This document shows positions 1-10,645 of a DNA stretch of 64,000 bases, one piece after another. Each line of letters starts with the position of its first letter. The stretch's first letter is position 1. The DNA comes from Ichthyophis bannanicus (Eukaryota; Chordata; Amphibia; Gymnophiona; Ichthyophiidae). The stretch covers positions 1,069,914,444 through 1,069,978,443 of the forward strand of contig CM066031.1 of NCBI GenBank assembly GCA_033557465.1, in the 5' to 3' direction. The notes under the pieces are model-generated. The model did not search any database. It was not told the DNA's origin and worked only from the letters and a program-made list of their open reading frames with translations. Both the position numbers and the translations under genes were made by a program.

Positions 1-480
1 TTTGATGGCTTTGAATCAGTGGCTTGTGTGGCCACGGTCTGGCATTAGTGCTCATTGCCTTGCCTGGCTGCGGTCCTCCGATTTGGAGCAACGGGTGCAG
101 GACAAGCTAGCCGATGTCCCATGCCGAGAAGATAAGCTCTTCAGCAAACCCATGACCAACAAGGCTGACAAGTTGGAGAAGGAATTCATGACCAGGACCA
201 GGCTGTCCAAGAAAGTGTTGGACCCTTCCCGCCGGAAGGCTTTGGAAAAAAAGCCCTTCCACCCGAAGTCCAAGAAAACTTATGGAAACTACTCTAAGTT
301 CCAGGCCTACCCTGCGCCCTCTCAGGGGCAGCAGGCCAAGGGCACAGCCCCTGTAAGCCTAAAACTCCCAGACAGCAGTTCAGGCACAGCCTGGGGGTTG
401 TTTTTGACTCCTTGGGCATAGTCTTCCTTCCTCAGGAGGTAACTGGCCCAAGGTTCATGGGGGGGGGGGGCTCGTACACA
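1..480 (+). pseudogene. DIRS gag, C-terminal fragment (D1)
   Basis: An open stretch of about 139 codons (2-421) encodes a gag C-terminus. It contains the block EQRVQDKLADVPC, then a lysine-, proline- and glutamine-rich basic tail (KKPFHPKSKKTYGNYSKFQA). The same blocks occur at 17960-18143 (D2), 33181-33477 (D3) and 63960-64000 (D6), which identifies it. The basic tail probably binds nucleic acid, which is an inference from composition. A run of ten G at 460-469 follows the coding part. The start of the gene is outside the window. Confidence 0.75.
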
Positions 481-559
481 GGTTGCCCTCTATCACCGTG
501 GATGCATGGGTGTTCTGAGTGGTCGAAGAAGGCTACCTCCTTCACTTTACTCAGCTGCC

Positions 560-1700
560 TTCCCCCTCATTCACAGGGGAATTACTCATGGACCCCTTGC
601 ATAGGGATCTCCAAAAAGAACTGGGGTTGCTACTTGAGGATCAGGTGTTCGAGCCTGACCCTCCTCACCTTCAGGGATAGGGGTTCTACTCCCGCTACTT
701 CCTGGTCCCCAAGAAGATAGTGGGCTTCAGGCTATTCTGGATCTTTGGGACCTCGATGGCTTCCTGGTCAAGGAGAAGTTCAAGATGGTATTGTAAGTGT
801 GGGTTATTCCTTTCCCAGCACTAATATACCACTTACCCTCAGGACGCCCGCTAATCCCCTGGGCCGGGGAACCACCTTACCTTCTCTGTCTGCAATTCCA
901 GGGGAACAAACACACACACTCACATATAAGTAGTATGTAAGTTATTCCATAGGTTAGAGGGGCTGTCTGTCTTTTATACATGAACAAAAACATATACATA
1001 CGTCATCAACTCATCCCCTGAGGCCCACCACAGCTTATCAGTAACTTCACAGATGTTAGTCGTTTCCTTGCAGAACAATCAATTTGTCTTAGCACAGCAC
1101 ATTCCTTTCCATATATAGATATGTACAGGATTCCCATTTTCTCCTGCGGGCCTCCTAGTCCGACTTTGTCTTATTTTCCCCTATCAGGTATCCCTTGGAA
1201 CCTTGCTGCCTTACCTCCTCCAGGGAGATTGACTATGCTCCTTGGATCTCAAAGATTCTTACGCCCACAACCTGATCCATCCAAGGCATCGTCAGTATCT
1301 CCAGTTCCTTAGTAGGAGGCCGTCACTATCAGTACAGGGTGCTTCCCTTTGGCCTCGCCTCCACCAATGGGTATTCACAAAACGCCTGGCGGTTGTGGCT
1401 GCTTGCCTCTGGGTTCTCAGAGTTTTTGTGTTCCCCTATCTAGATGACTGGCATCCTGGATGAAGTGCTCAATGCGACTTGGCACATGCTAGGGCTGCTG
1501 CAGTACCTAGGATTCATGGTGAACTTCCCAAAGTCTCAGCTCGCTCCAGCGCAGTGCATGGAGTTCATCGGGGCTCTGCTAGACTCCACTCGGGCAAAGG
1601 CCTTCCTACCTCTGGAACGGACTCGGCACCTCACTGCCTTAGCGCAAGAGCTATAGTGTTGTGCTCCAGTGACAGCCTGACAGATGCTCCACCTTCTGGG
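560..1700 (+). pseudogene. DIRS reverse transcriptase (D1), split by a 395-bp insertion
   Basis: This is a relic of the reverse transcriptase domain. Upstream of the insertion are the FYSRYFLVPKK-type block (about 680-720) and the EKFKM block (about 772-788). Downstream are SLDLKDSYAH-type residues (about 1240-1275), a QYRVLPFGLAS-type block near 1340, the catalytic motif FPYLDDW at about 1430-1450, and LLQYLGFMVNFPKSQLAP then GALLDSTRAKAFLP. The reading frame changes several times and stop codons are present. Comparison with copy D3 at 33870-33900 shows that the host sequence aligns without a gap if the insertion and one copy of its GGTAT duplication are ignored. Confidence 0.8.
792..1186. 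mobile_element. Candidate solo LTR inserted in D1 reverse transcriptase
   Basis: The 395-bp segment begins TGTAAGTG and ends CCCCTATCA, so it has TG...CA ends. It is flanked by the perfect 5-bp direct repeat GGTAT (787-791 and 1187-1191). No internal retroviral or Gypsy-like coding sequence is present. These are the marks of a solo LTR left by recombination between the two LTRs of an LTR retroelement. A TATA-like stretch (CATATAAG, about 922-929) could be promoter remnant, but I see no clear polyadenylation signal. The family is unknown and the orientation is uncertain. It could be another element type that makes 5-bp duplications. Confidence 0.6.
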
Positions 1701-1739
1701 GCACATGGCATCTACCGTACACATGAGCCCTTTTGCCCA

Positions 1740-2640
1740 CCTGCGCATGTGGCAGGCCCAATGGACGCTCAGTGGTCACAGGGGTCAAGCCGCCTGGAGA
1801 ACTGTATCCAGGTCACGCCCACATTAGCAGTCTCCCTGACCTGGTGGCAGAACCACCGCAACCTAAGGGATGGCCTACCATTCCAAGCCCCACCAGTGCA
1901 GCACATCCTCACCAGTGCAGCACATCCTCACCATGGACATGTCTAAGATGGGCTGGGGGGGCCCACTGCGATCACCTACAGTTGCAGGGGCCATGGTCTC
2001 TGGAGGAGAGAGTGCTTAGGAGATTAACTGTTCAAGCTCTGGGCAGTCTATTATGCCCTGCGAGTCTTCCAGGACCATCTGGAAGGACATGTAGTCCAAG
2101 TCCAGACAGGTAATCAGGTAGTGATGTTCAACAAACAGGGGCACAGATTTGTACCGCCTCTGTTGGGAGGTGGTGCATCTCTGGAACATTGCGGAGGGGA
2201 GGATCATTTTACTCAACTCAGTATACTTACCAGATCAGGACAATATACTGGCCAACTGCCTGAGCCTCATCCTCCAACCCCACAAATGGAGGTTGAATCC
2301 AACTGTTCTGGAGGAGATCTTCCAATGATGGGGCACCCTGGAGATCGATCTCTTCACCAGCCCAGAGAATGCGCAACTCCCAAGGTTCTGCTCCAGGAAA
2401 CCGGTCCAGGGTCGGGAAGCGGCAGATACCTTCCTCCTCTCGTGGTCCAAGAGCTTTGTGTATGCCTTCCCACTGACACCCCTAGTGCCTCGGGCCCTCA
2501 TGAAGATTGAAACGAAGGCGACCTCCATCCTCTTCATTGCTCCCCGCTGGCTGAGGCAGCCCTGTTTTCCCCCTGCTGCTACAGCTGTCAGAGGGGAACC
2601 CCTGGCCATTGGGGTGTGCCCCGGACCTGCTCTTGCATGA
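1740..2640 (+). pseudogene. DIRS RNase H and following conserved region (D1)
   Basis: This is a relic of the RNase H domain and the conserved block that follows it in DIRS elements. The TDAS-like active-site block is degraded to MDMSKMGWGG (about 1930-1960), and a TDNQVA-like block reads TGNQVVMFNKQG (about 2105-2140) with the aspartate lost. Further on, fragments corresponding to DLFATPENAQLPRFCS (about 2350-2395) and YAFPLTPLVPRALMKI (about 2460-2510) are found in shifting frames. A 20-bp direct duplication is visible around 1890-1930. The same order is seen in D2 (19300-19900) and D3 (34560-35170). Confidence 0.7.
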
Positions 2641-2689
2641 GGATGGCACGCTGTGACACTCCAATGTCCAATCCCTGGCTCTGACAGCT

Positions 2690-3740
2690 TTGCTGCTGAG
2701 AGGATAGTTGTCGCACACTACCGCCTGCCTCAGTCGGTGGAGAATATCCTGTTGGCCTCACATAAGGACTCTACGTGCCGGGCTTACACCTTTAAGTGGC
2801 ACAGGTTCTCCCTCCGGTATGTGGAACAGGGCCTTAACCCTTTCTCCTGCACAATAGCGGAGGTATCGTGGTACCTCCTGCACCTGTCAGGCACAGACCT
2901 GAAGTCCAATTCAGTCAGAGTGCACCTCTGCGCCATCTCAGCTCACCACCATGAAGAGGGGGGCCAGACCATATCTGCCCATCCCTTGGTAGGCCGATTC
3001 ATGCAGGGACATCTCTCGCGACCTCCTGGTCTGCCCATCGCTGGTGGCGTGGGACCACATTGTGGTCCTAGGGAAGTTCATGGCGACCCTTTTTGAGTCC
3101 CTGGTGACCTCTCCTCTCAAGACCCTCTCTTGGAAGGTCGCCTTCCTGGTGGCACTCACTTTGCCAGGCGAGTCAGCGAGCTGCAGGCGCTCGTGGCTCA
3201 TGATTGTACCTGAGGTTCCATAGGAACAAGGTGGTCCTTCAAATGCACCCACCATTCTTACCAAAAGTGGTTTCAACTTTCTATCTTAACCAGGAGATGG
3301 TGCTACTCACCTTTTTCTCCAGGCCTTATGCCTCCAGAGCAAAGGTCTCCCTGCACACGCTGGATTGCAAGCGTGCCTTGTCCTTCTACATCCAAAAGAC
3401 TCAGCCTCATCACCGATTGACGCAGTTCTTTGTGTCTTTCAACCCCAGTCACCTGGGGGTCACAGTCTCCAAGTGTTCCCTCTCTCAGTGGGTGGCCGAC
3501 TGCATACTACTAATAGGCTGGGCTGACACTGGAGCATCACGTGACAGCTCACAATGTACGGGACATGGCAGCCTCCTTAGCTAGCTTGAAGTTGGTGCCC
3601 TTGCTGGACATCTGCTGGGCAGCCACGTGGTCCTCTGTGCACACTTTCGTAGCGCGCTACTGTCTGGAGGAGACCTCTCGGAATGATAATGCCTTCGGCC
3701 AGGCTATACGCCATACACTTGCTGTAACTTGTCATAAGTT
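2690..3740 (+). pseudogene. DIRS tyrosine recombinase (D1)
   Basis: This is the tyrosine recombinase that DIRS elements use for integration. The N-terminal SAM-like region is visible as NILLASHKDSTCRAYTFKWHRF (about 2740-2810). The first catalytic arginine lies in FARRVSELQALVA (about 3160-3197), the H-x-x-R box in TAHNVRDMA (about 3542-3570), and the nucleophilic tyrosine in FVARYCLEE (codon near 3658). The parts lie in different frames, with stops between them, so it is a pseudogene. After about 3735 the similarity to the other copies stops. Confidence 0.8.
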
Positions 3741-4724
3741 CTTTGCACAAATCTCCAAGTTTCTGGCAGAAGTTAATGCAAATTCGCTGTTCAATTTTTT
3801 TCAGTCATCATAAATTTGATGAACTGCTTTTACATGATACCTAACACCATATGATTAAAGAAAGTACAGGTGTGCTACAGCCATGCTACATTCTGCACAT
3901 GCAGCGCACATAATTAGGTCACTACATGCTTTAAGTTTATAGCATTATGGTGCAACATATTGTTATATAGCTACACAAGAAGTCTCAATACGTTTTGATC
4001 ACACCTCGTACATCCCTCCCATCACTGCAGCCATTCCCCAAGTTTTTGGACGTTCTTCTCTGGACATCCCAGATGCTCTCTATATGTCTCTTATAAAATA
4101 CCACTTTATATGCACATACATACACACACGCGTATGTGCTGAGGGATTGGAAATAATTGCATGAGGATGCGCCGCAAGCTTTCCCCATTATGATTTTCTC
4201 ATGCCCTTAATTGCTTCAGATATATATTTCATCTTCTTTACTGTGTAACCTAGTGAGTAAACCATACAACTTTTTTTAATGATTCCTCTGTACTATGACT
4301 AAACTATTCAGTTTTCTTCTGGTGGCTATGTGTACTGCCAACTAATTGTGGAGAAGAATAGTAGTACTTGCTGTTATGGAACGGTGACATCCTAAATTGA
4401 AAAATACAACTTTTGAAATCTGCTGATAGTGATGGGTGGAGGGTAATTTTAGAAGGGGGTGCCTGGTTAAGTGTGTCATAAGGCAGCTATATCAAGCCTA
4501 TCTTTAAAGACAAGTAGGCATCTTCTTGCCTTTATAAAATACTAGCTTAAGTGGCAGAAATCACACCTTAAGATAAGGCGCAGACATTTGCACCTGCTCT
4601 CTAGTAGTTGGAGATGGAAATGAATGAAATGTGCAAGAGCACACATAAATTAAGGCATTTTTATAATCAATGCATGAACTTGCTACCTCCACCTTTGCTC
4701 TGCCAAGACCTCACCTCCAGATAT
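3741..4724. other. AT-rich sequence without recognised gene
   Basis: No coding region, tRNA or terminal repeat was recognised. The stretch contains short AT-rich patches and a small (CA/TA)-rich microsatellite around 4105-4135. Confidence 0.5.
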
Positions 4725-6207
4725 GCCTACTGGCAAAGTACGTGCCATCAACTGAACACTCATATTTCTACATTGCTCGCAGCTGTTACTGTACTTACAA
4801 GGCTTTGCCAAGAAATTTGGAAGACAACATCATGGCCAACTGACTGGAAAAGATCTGTGTTTATGCCAATACTAAAGAAAGGTGATCCAAGTGATTGTGG
4901 AAATTATCGCACAATCGCTCTGATCCCACATGCCAGCAAGATTCTACTGAAGATTATTCAAAAGAGACTACAACCATACCTCGAACAAGAACAACTTGAA
5001 ATGCAAACAGGGTTCAGGAAAGGGCGACGAACGAGAGACATCATCGCGGATGTGAGATGGATCCTTGAAAAGACTAAAGAATACCAAAAGGATATCTATT
5101 TGTGCTTTATCGACTATAGCAAGGCTTTTGACTGTGTAAACCATGAGAAACTCTGGGCCACATTAAGAAGCATGGGTATACCAGAACACCTGATCGTTCT
5201 CTTGCACAATCTGTACATTGATCAAGAAGCAACAGTTCGAACGGAACAAGAAGAAACAGAATGGTTTAAAATAAGCAAAGGTGTAAGACAAGGCTGCATA
5301 CTTTCTCCCTACCTGTTTAATTTATATGCAGAACAAATCATCAGAGAAAGCCAGGATTGTATGAAGACGACAGAGGTGTGAAGATTGGTGGAAGACTCAT
5401 CAACAACCTTCGCTATGCTGATGATAGCACATTACTGGCTGAAAGTGAAGATGATCTGAAACATTTGCTTCTCACAATCAATGAACATAGTCTCAAAATG
5501 GCCCTGCACCTTAATGTAAAGAAGACAAAGATCATGACAACTGGCAAAATCAACAGGTTCATCATTGAAGGAGAAGAAATTGAAATCATGAACAACTTTA
5601 ATCTACTTGGATCAACTATCAATAAAGAAGCAACAAGCAGTCAAGAAATCAGACGACGCATTGCTCTTGGCAGAATGGCTATGAAAGACCTAGACAAGAT
5701 TCTCAAGAGCAGAGATGTCTCTCTCCATACAAAGATTTGACTCATTCAAGCCATGGTATTTTCAATAACATCATATGGATATGAAAGCTGGACAGTGAAA
5801 AAGATAGACAGGAAGAAAATTGATGCCTTTGAAATATGGTGCTGGCGGCGAATACTGTGTATACCATGGACTGCCCGAAGAACAAACCAGTCAGTACTAG
5901 AGGAGATCAAACCTAAGCTTTCTTTAGAAGCTCAGATGACAAGCCTTTGACTTTCATACTTTGGACACATCATGCGAAGAGAAAGATCATTAGAGAAAAA
6001 CATCATGCTTGGCAAGATAGAAGGTCAACGCAAAAGAGGAAGGCCATCAATGAGATGGATCGATTCAATAACAGCAACTATGGGTACCAGTCTGTCAACA
6101 ATGAGCTGCCTGACTGAAGACTGAACACCAAACAATTTAGGACAACTATCCAGAGAGTCGCCATGAATCGACACGACTCAACGGCACTTAACAACAACAA
6201 CATCATA
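4725..6207 (+). mobile_element. RTE/BovB-like non-LTR retrotransposon, 5'-truncated
   Basis: The 3' half of a single-ORF LINE: reverse transcriptase followed by the RTE-type C-terminal domain, ending in a short repeat tail (ACAACAACAACATCAT, about 6190-6206). The endonuclease half is missing, which is the usual 5' truncation of LINEs. The left boundary is approximate. A second copy of the same family lies inverted at 21355-22430. The assignment to the RTE clade with BovB-like features rests on the motifs given for the coding region. Confidence 0.8.
4780..6150 (+). pseudogene. RTE/BovB-like reverse transcriptase
   Basis: Translated blocks follow one another through two frames. They are KRSVFMPILKKGDPSDCGNYRTIALIPHASK, then FRKGRRTRDIIADVRWILEK, motif A CFIDYSKAFDCVNHEKLW (about 5103-5156), motif B GVRQGCILSPYLFNLYAEQI (about 5280-5340) and motif C LRYADDSTLLAES (about 5407-5447). 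A C-terminal region with ESWTVKK and FEIWCWRRIL...PWTARRTNQSVLEEI follows, and then YFGHIMRRERSLEKNIMLGKIEGQRKRGRP. This series is characteristic of the BovB/RTE lineage. A frame change near 5370 and stops near 5740 and 5950 show that the copy is inactive. Confidence 0.8.
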
Positions 6208-6399
6208 TTTGGCCCCATATACATGTAACTGACTAAACCACCAGCAGAGTAGGTGCATTCATTACTGTTTACCGTTTGAACTCCCTTATAAAATGATTCC
6301 CTTAATGATTTAATTTTCTATCACAATTTGTTACACTTTATTATTCTTTCTAAAACAAAGACTGTTTGGGTACCCCTCTGTTCAAAACATCCCTCAACT

Positions 6400-6401
<2 letters not shown>

Positions 6402-6438
<37 letters not shown>

Positions 6439-6650
6439 CTCCCCTCCAGGGAAGAGACCATACACACAGATACACTCCCCCTCCCTCCAGGGAAGAGATC
6501 AACACAAGCACACACTTACTCACACACATGCATCTCCCCTCTAGGAAACAGACCAATACACCCACACCCACACCTACCTCCCCTACAGGGAAGAGAACAA
6601 TACACAGATACACACACACACACACACATACTCTCCAGGAAAGAGAGAGA

Positions 6651-6695
<45 letters not shown>

Positions 6696-6884
6696 GGAAA
6701 GAGACCAACACACACACACACTCTCTCTCTCTCTCCAGGAAAGAGACACACACACACACACACACTCTCTCTCTCTCTCTCTCTCTCTCCAGGAAAGAGA
6801 CCAACACACACACACACTCTCTCTCTCCAGGAAAGAGACCAACACACACACACTCTCTCTCTCCAGGAAAGAGACCAACACACA

Positions 6885-6925
<41 letters not shown>

Positions 6926-7003
6926 GGAAAGAGACCAACACACACACACACACTCTCTCTCTCTCTCTCTCTCCAGGAAAGAGACCAATACACACACACG
7001 CTG
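6402..7003. repeat. Composite CA/CT minisatellite with CCAGGAAAGAGACCAA core
   Basis: From 6402 the sequence is (CA)n, then irregular modules in which the core CTCCAGGRAAGAGA(CCAA) alternates with (CA)n and (CT)n runs of varying length. The core is seen at least eleven times between about 6445 and 6985. The upstream units are degenerate (CCCTCCAGGGAAGAGA), while the downstream ones are nearly identical. Unbroken frames on both strands across this tract follow from the repeat and do not indicate genes. Confidence 0.95.
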
Positions 7004-8676
7004 GACAGTAATTCTATGAACCATTTTGCATGCGCTTTCCTAACTTGTTATAGAAAAGAATGACTATTGGCCACATGCAGCACACACTCCCTTTGTTACT
7101 CTTAGAACTGGAAGTTTCTCATCACTTCCTGTGGTGGAGGTTTAGACAGCTTTATATTAATAAACACTCCTCTTCCTTTCCCCGCTTTCAGAAACATGGA
7201 CACTAGGACCCAACCCTGCCCTCCATTCTACAAATCATCCAAGCAGTTAATTGCACAGTGCAACCAGTACGGTACTTTCATTGTATCCTCTGGTGGTTCT
7301 TCCTCCACCACTGTTCGTGCGCCTTAAGGTTTGGTCCTAGCCGTCTTTTCTTTTCTCTCTACACCTGTTTCCTTGGTGCTGTAAGGTCCTCTCATGGCTT
7401 TCACTGCCGTTTTTCTGCTAATGACTCAGTTACTTCTAAATACCAGAAATTTCAGAAAATTCTTTTTGCATTTCATACTCTTTTCCACTAGCATACATCT
7501 TTTTAAAAGCTTTGGTCCCCGAAACCTGACCATGCTTGTTCCAGAATCTAATTTGGATGACATCCTTGCGTGTGTGAAGCCCATAGCTTCCCAACATTCC
7601 ACACTGACTGATGAAAGTATTAAGTGCTGCATACCTGGTATTGCCTGTTTAAACAGGATCCTCATTGGATAAGTGCAAAACATCTTGGCTTAGTACTTTC
7701 CTGCCTCCGTTTACTTGATTTGCAATTTCTATGATATTTTTTTAAACATGGGGAAGTGATAAAACTTTAGAGATGTTGTTTTGGGTATGATGCACCATCA
7801 TGTGCTGTACAAGATGAAGATTATTTGCTGCAGCCACTAAAGACAATTGTTGACTGTTATACGTTTAGACTTTCCAGAATGGCACAATGAAAAAAGAGGA
7901 GTAGGGGAAGAGACTCAGAAATGATTGGAGTGACCATGAGTGCTCAATGGGCATGAAGGCTGATACTTCCAGGAGATTTATATACCACGATACTAACAAG
8001 GGATTATTCCACTGTTCCATGAAGTTTAATGTTGGCACCTTAGTGTCAGGAGGATTAGCCATTTGTCACAGGCATTCTCTCAGGCAATGTTTGTGTTTAT
8101 CTCAGTATGTACAAAACACTGACTCTGGGCACTTTACAGCAGATTTGCAAACAGGTGGTATAGGAGACCATGCAGATTTCATGGATGACCTGATACTGTG
8201 TTATAACAGAGATAATAATATGTAAGATGACTAATGATTGGTCAGGTTTCCAATGAATCTGTAACCTAATACATACTAGTGACAATGCGTAAAATGTTGG
8301 ACAAGTCAACTTGACAGTCAGGATCAGTGTCCTCTCTCTCACTGCTGACTAGTGCGGAAAAACCAGTGGATAGGAATTGTTGGCCAATATTGTATACCAG
8401 CTGCTTTTTAGAAAATATCTTTGTAAGCTATTCAAAATCTAATTGTAGACCTTTCTCACCATCACTGCCTTATAGCTTCTCATAGGTGAAATCAAGATAC
8501 TTTTGCTTCTGGTAAAATTAAAAATTAATAAGTCTCATTCAGCATTAATGGTGTCCGGAATCTAACTAATTCTGAACCGTTTTCATGCTAGAACTCTCCT
8601 TTTCATCTGTTCCTCCTGCAGATACTCACTACTATACTATAACCTCAAAAGCCATATCACAGTTTCTAAAATGCTA
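7004..8676. other. Intergenic sequence, nothing recognised
   Basis: I could not recognise any gene, RNA or transposon end in this stretch. The short open frames present have no family motif known to me. Confidence 0.45.
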
Positions 8677-9300
8677 TGGATGTAATTCTGTCCTGCGAAT
8701 AGCAGGGATGCATGTCCCATTGGGACGTCCTTCCCCCCTATTCGTCACCCTGCCATCCCTGTCACTAACCTCCTCGTACGAACAGCGGGTTTGTATGGGG
8801 AGGCCTAGATTGGGGCAGGAGGCGGTGTTCCGGAGGTGGATCGAGGGCATGACATGGCCGGCCGTTGACCCTAGGCATACAGGACAATTCTGAGGTTGGC
8901 CCTGTACGTCCAGGGCCTTCAGACTAGACGGTGGACTTATTCCACATCGAAGGTGGAATAAGTCCCTTGGACAGTGGGGGAATATGGTGCGGGACACGGG
9001 CAGGCAAGTGAGAGGACTCAGGGGGTTCTCGCACCCTGACCCAGGCCTTGGAAGGCCAGATCGGGGGTCGGGCTGTGGGGAACAGGAGTTGCTCCAGGGC
9101 AGCCGGAAATCATGGCTCATGAATGGAGCTGCGGTGCCATGGCAACGGGATGCCATGGCACTGTGGCTCCATTCATGAGCCTGGCTGAGTTAGTTGGGTA
9201 GTCGCCGGGACTTACAGCTGGGCAGAATGGGGTCCAGGTCTGCACGTCCAGGCGCTAGACTGCCCGGCCTTACAGGAGGCTGGATGTCCTATTGTGACTA
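8677..9300. mobile_element. GC-rich hairpin-bearing repeat, copy A (boundaries uncertain)
   Basis: A GC-rich island in AT-rich surroundings. It holds a 33-nt perfect hairpin at 8933-8965 (13-bp arms around GGACTTATTCCAC) and a 68-nt nested palindrome at 9114-9181. Hairpins with the same centre, TATTCCAC...GTGGAATA, lie in similar GC-rich segments at 26435-26461 and 31091-31125, so it is probably a dispersed non-autonomous element. The ends could not be fixed. Confidence 0.4.
9114..9181. repeat. Nested perfect palindrome
   Basis: The outer 16-bp arms (GGCTCATGAATGGAGC at 9114-9129 and its complement at 9166-9181) enclose a second 11-bp inverted repeat (GTGCCATGGCA and complement) with a 6-nt loop. 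Such a structure would fold into a long stem as single-stranded DNA or RNA. Confidence 0.85.
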
Positions 9301-9615
9301 GGCCTCCACAACATTTCAGAGCATGAGGGCAAAGCTATTATTATAGTCCCTTGTAGACCTCAAAATTCATAGCATGGCTGGGGTGATGAAGTCCTATTAC
9401 CTATACCTCTGCTTTGTTCATAACTCTTAGCTCTCAATCACGGTACTTACAGCGTTTCAGGATGAGTATCATCCTGTAAATGTTCTTTTACTCACTAACA
9501 GTGTGACCCTGAAAGTTTTCTAAGAGATTGACTCACAGCCCTAGATAGTTTAACAGAGGGACATTAGTGGAAGCAAGCATAATCCTCAGAAACAAATTGT
9601 GTGACACCATGAAAG

Positions 9616-10133
9616 CAGGCCCAGATTTAGGCATAGGCAATGGAGGCAACTGCCTCCGGTGCCAAATTTCGATAGGTGCTGGAATATTGCCTCGACTACC
9701 ATGCCTCAATCTGAACCTGATGCTGCAGCTCAGTGATATTGTTGTTGATCAGCTCTGCCCGCCCCCCCCCCCCCCCAATCGGCTCTGCCACGATGTCCTG
9801 CTTAATGCGCAACTTTATCCCTGAGTGGCAGCAGCAAGTTTGTTAAATAAATTCAGCCCTGGCCTTCCTAGGCCCGGTTGCATCCCGCCTTCTCCTTCCC
9901 CTCTGCAGGGTTTCCATGGTAACAGGAAGCCCTGTGACAGGAAAGGAAAGGACGCTGCAGGGCCTGAGCAGCCCTGAGCTGAATTTAATTAACAAACTTG
10001 CTGCTGCCGCTCAGGGATCGGGTTGAGGGCTAAGTAGGACATCGGGGCAGAGCTGATTGGGGGGGGAGGAGGTGTGGGGGAGAAACCCCCTCCATTGTTG
10101 CCAAGGAGCGCCTGCAAATTAAATCCAGCCCTA
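9616..10133. mobile_element. Non-autonomous hAT-type element
   Basis: The 518-bp element begins CAGGCCCAGATTTAGG and ends CCTAAATC-like (AAATCCAGCCCTA), giving imperfect terminal inverted repeats of the form YAGGSCYRGATTTA. It is flanked by a perfect 8-bp direct repeat CATGAAAG (9608-9615 and 10134-10141), as expected of hAT transposons. Inside is a long inverted repeat: about 9755-9860 pairs with about 9970-10070 (for example GGCAGCAGCAAGTTTGTTAA opposite its complement). There is no transposase. A run of C (about 9761-9776) lies in the left arm, with the matching G run in the right arm. Confidence 0.8.
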
Positions 10134-10297
10134 CATGAAAGTGTATGGTAAGCAAAATTAGTGCTCAGTCACTGATGGTCTGACATTGGTGTAAAAGAGA
10201 AGAACCTTCATTGACAGCAAATTCCCGGATAAACTACATCAGCTATACCAATTTTTAATTGTGAAAACAGCCAACTCCTCAGCATTAGGCTTTAAAG

Positions 10298-10319
10298 TGT
10301 GTGTGTGTGTGTGTGTGTA
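10298..10319. repeat. (GT)n microsatellite
   Basis: About eleven uninterrupted GT units. Confidence 0.9.
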
Positions 10320-10469
10320 GTGGAATGATAGTATCTTTGCATCCTAGACAGCAACTGTGTAAGTATCAAAATATGAATGTGACCATAATAAAACAGATCC
10401 TTTGATACAAACCTTTCGCTTAGGATAGGGGAAAGGGATTTTGTTTCATTTTCTTTTTCAATAGTAATC

Positions 10470-10645
10470 CGAGCTAAGTTACATTCAGACATAATAGGTA
10501 TTTCTCTGTTCCTGGATAGCTTATAATCTAAATTTGTATTTGAGGCGTCTAAGATCACCAGGAGCCTCAATAGAATTTGAATCTTGGTATCTCTGATTCC
10601 CAGCTGCTGCTCTAACCACTAGGCTATCCTTCCGCTCCTTAGGTA
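10470..10645 (-). mobile_element. tRNA-derived SINE fragment
   Basis: On the minus strand the head reads GGATAGCCTAGTGGTTAGAGCAGCAGC, a tRNA-like A-box region, followed by a degraded B-box (AGATTCAAATTC). The downstream TCCAGGAACAGAG...TACCTA part matches the SINE at 55330-55590. It is old and its tail is not recognisable. It is not a functional tRNA gene because there is no cloverleaf. Confidence 0.65.

Larger units (their letters stand above)
1..3740 (+). mobile_element. DIRS1-like retrotransposon, copy D1 (degraded, 5' end outside window)
   Basis: The segment shows, in order on the plus strand, the C-terminal part of a DIRS gag, a reverse transcriptase with a YLDDW motif, a degraded RNase H and a tyrosine recombinase C-terminal region. 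This is the gene order of DIRS1-like elements, which integrate with a tyrosine recombinase instead of an integrase. Frames are broken many times, so the copy is dead. The left terminal repeat lies outside the window. I see no right terminal repeat or internal complementary region after about 3740, so the right end seems lost. The gag start here resembles the sequence at the very end of the window (copy D6). Confidence 0.85.

Noticed and set aside
793..1187. Spliceosomal intron in DIRS reverse transcriptase (GTAAGT ... pyrimidine tract, CAG)
   Set aside because: The splice-like ends are striking, but removing an intron of this span shifts the reading frame. Treating it as an insertion with a GGTAT duplication gives a gap-free alignment with copy D3 and keeps the frame.
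6328..7024. Long overlapping open frames on both strands
   Set aside because: They translate only CA/CT simple repeats (HTHT, SLSL, RERE).
7258..7683. Possible small host gene
   Set aside because: Overlapping short frames on both strands, no recognisable motif, no splice or promoter support.
8674..9156. 160-codon minus-strand protein
   Set aside because: It covers a GC-rich hairpin element with perfect palindromes. No domain or codon signal was seen, so it is best explained by low stop-codon frequency in GC-rich DNA.
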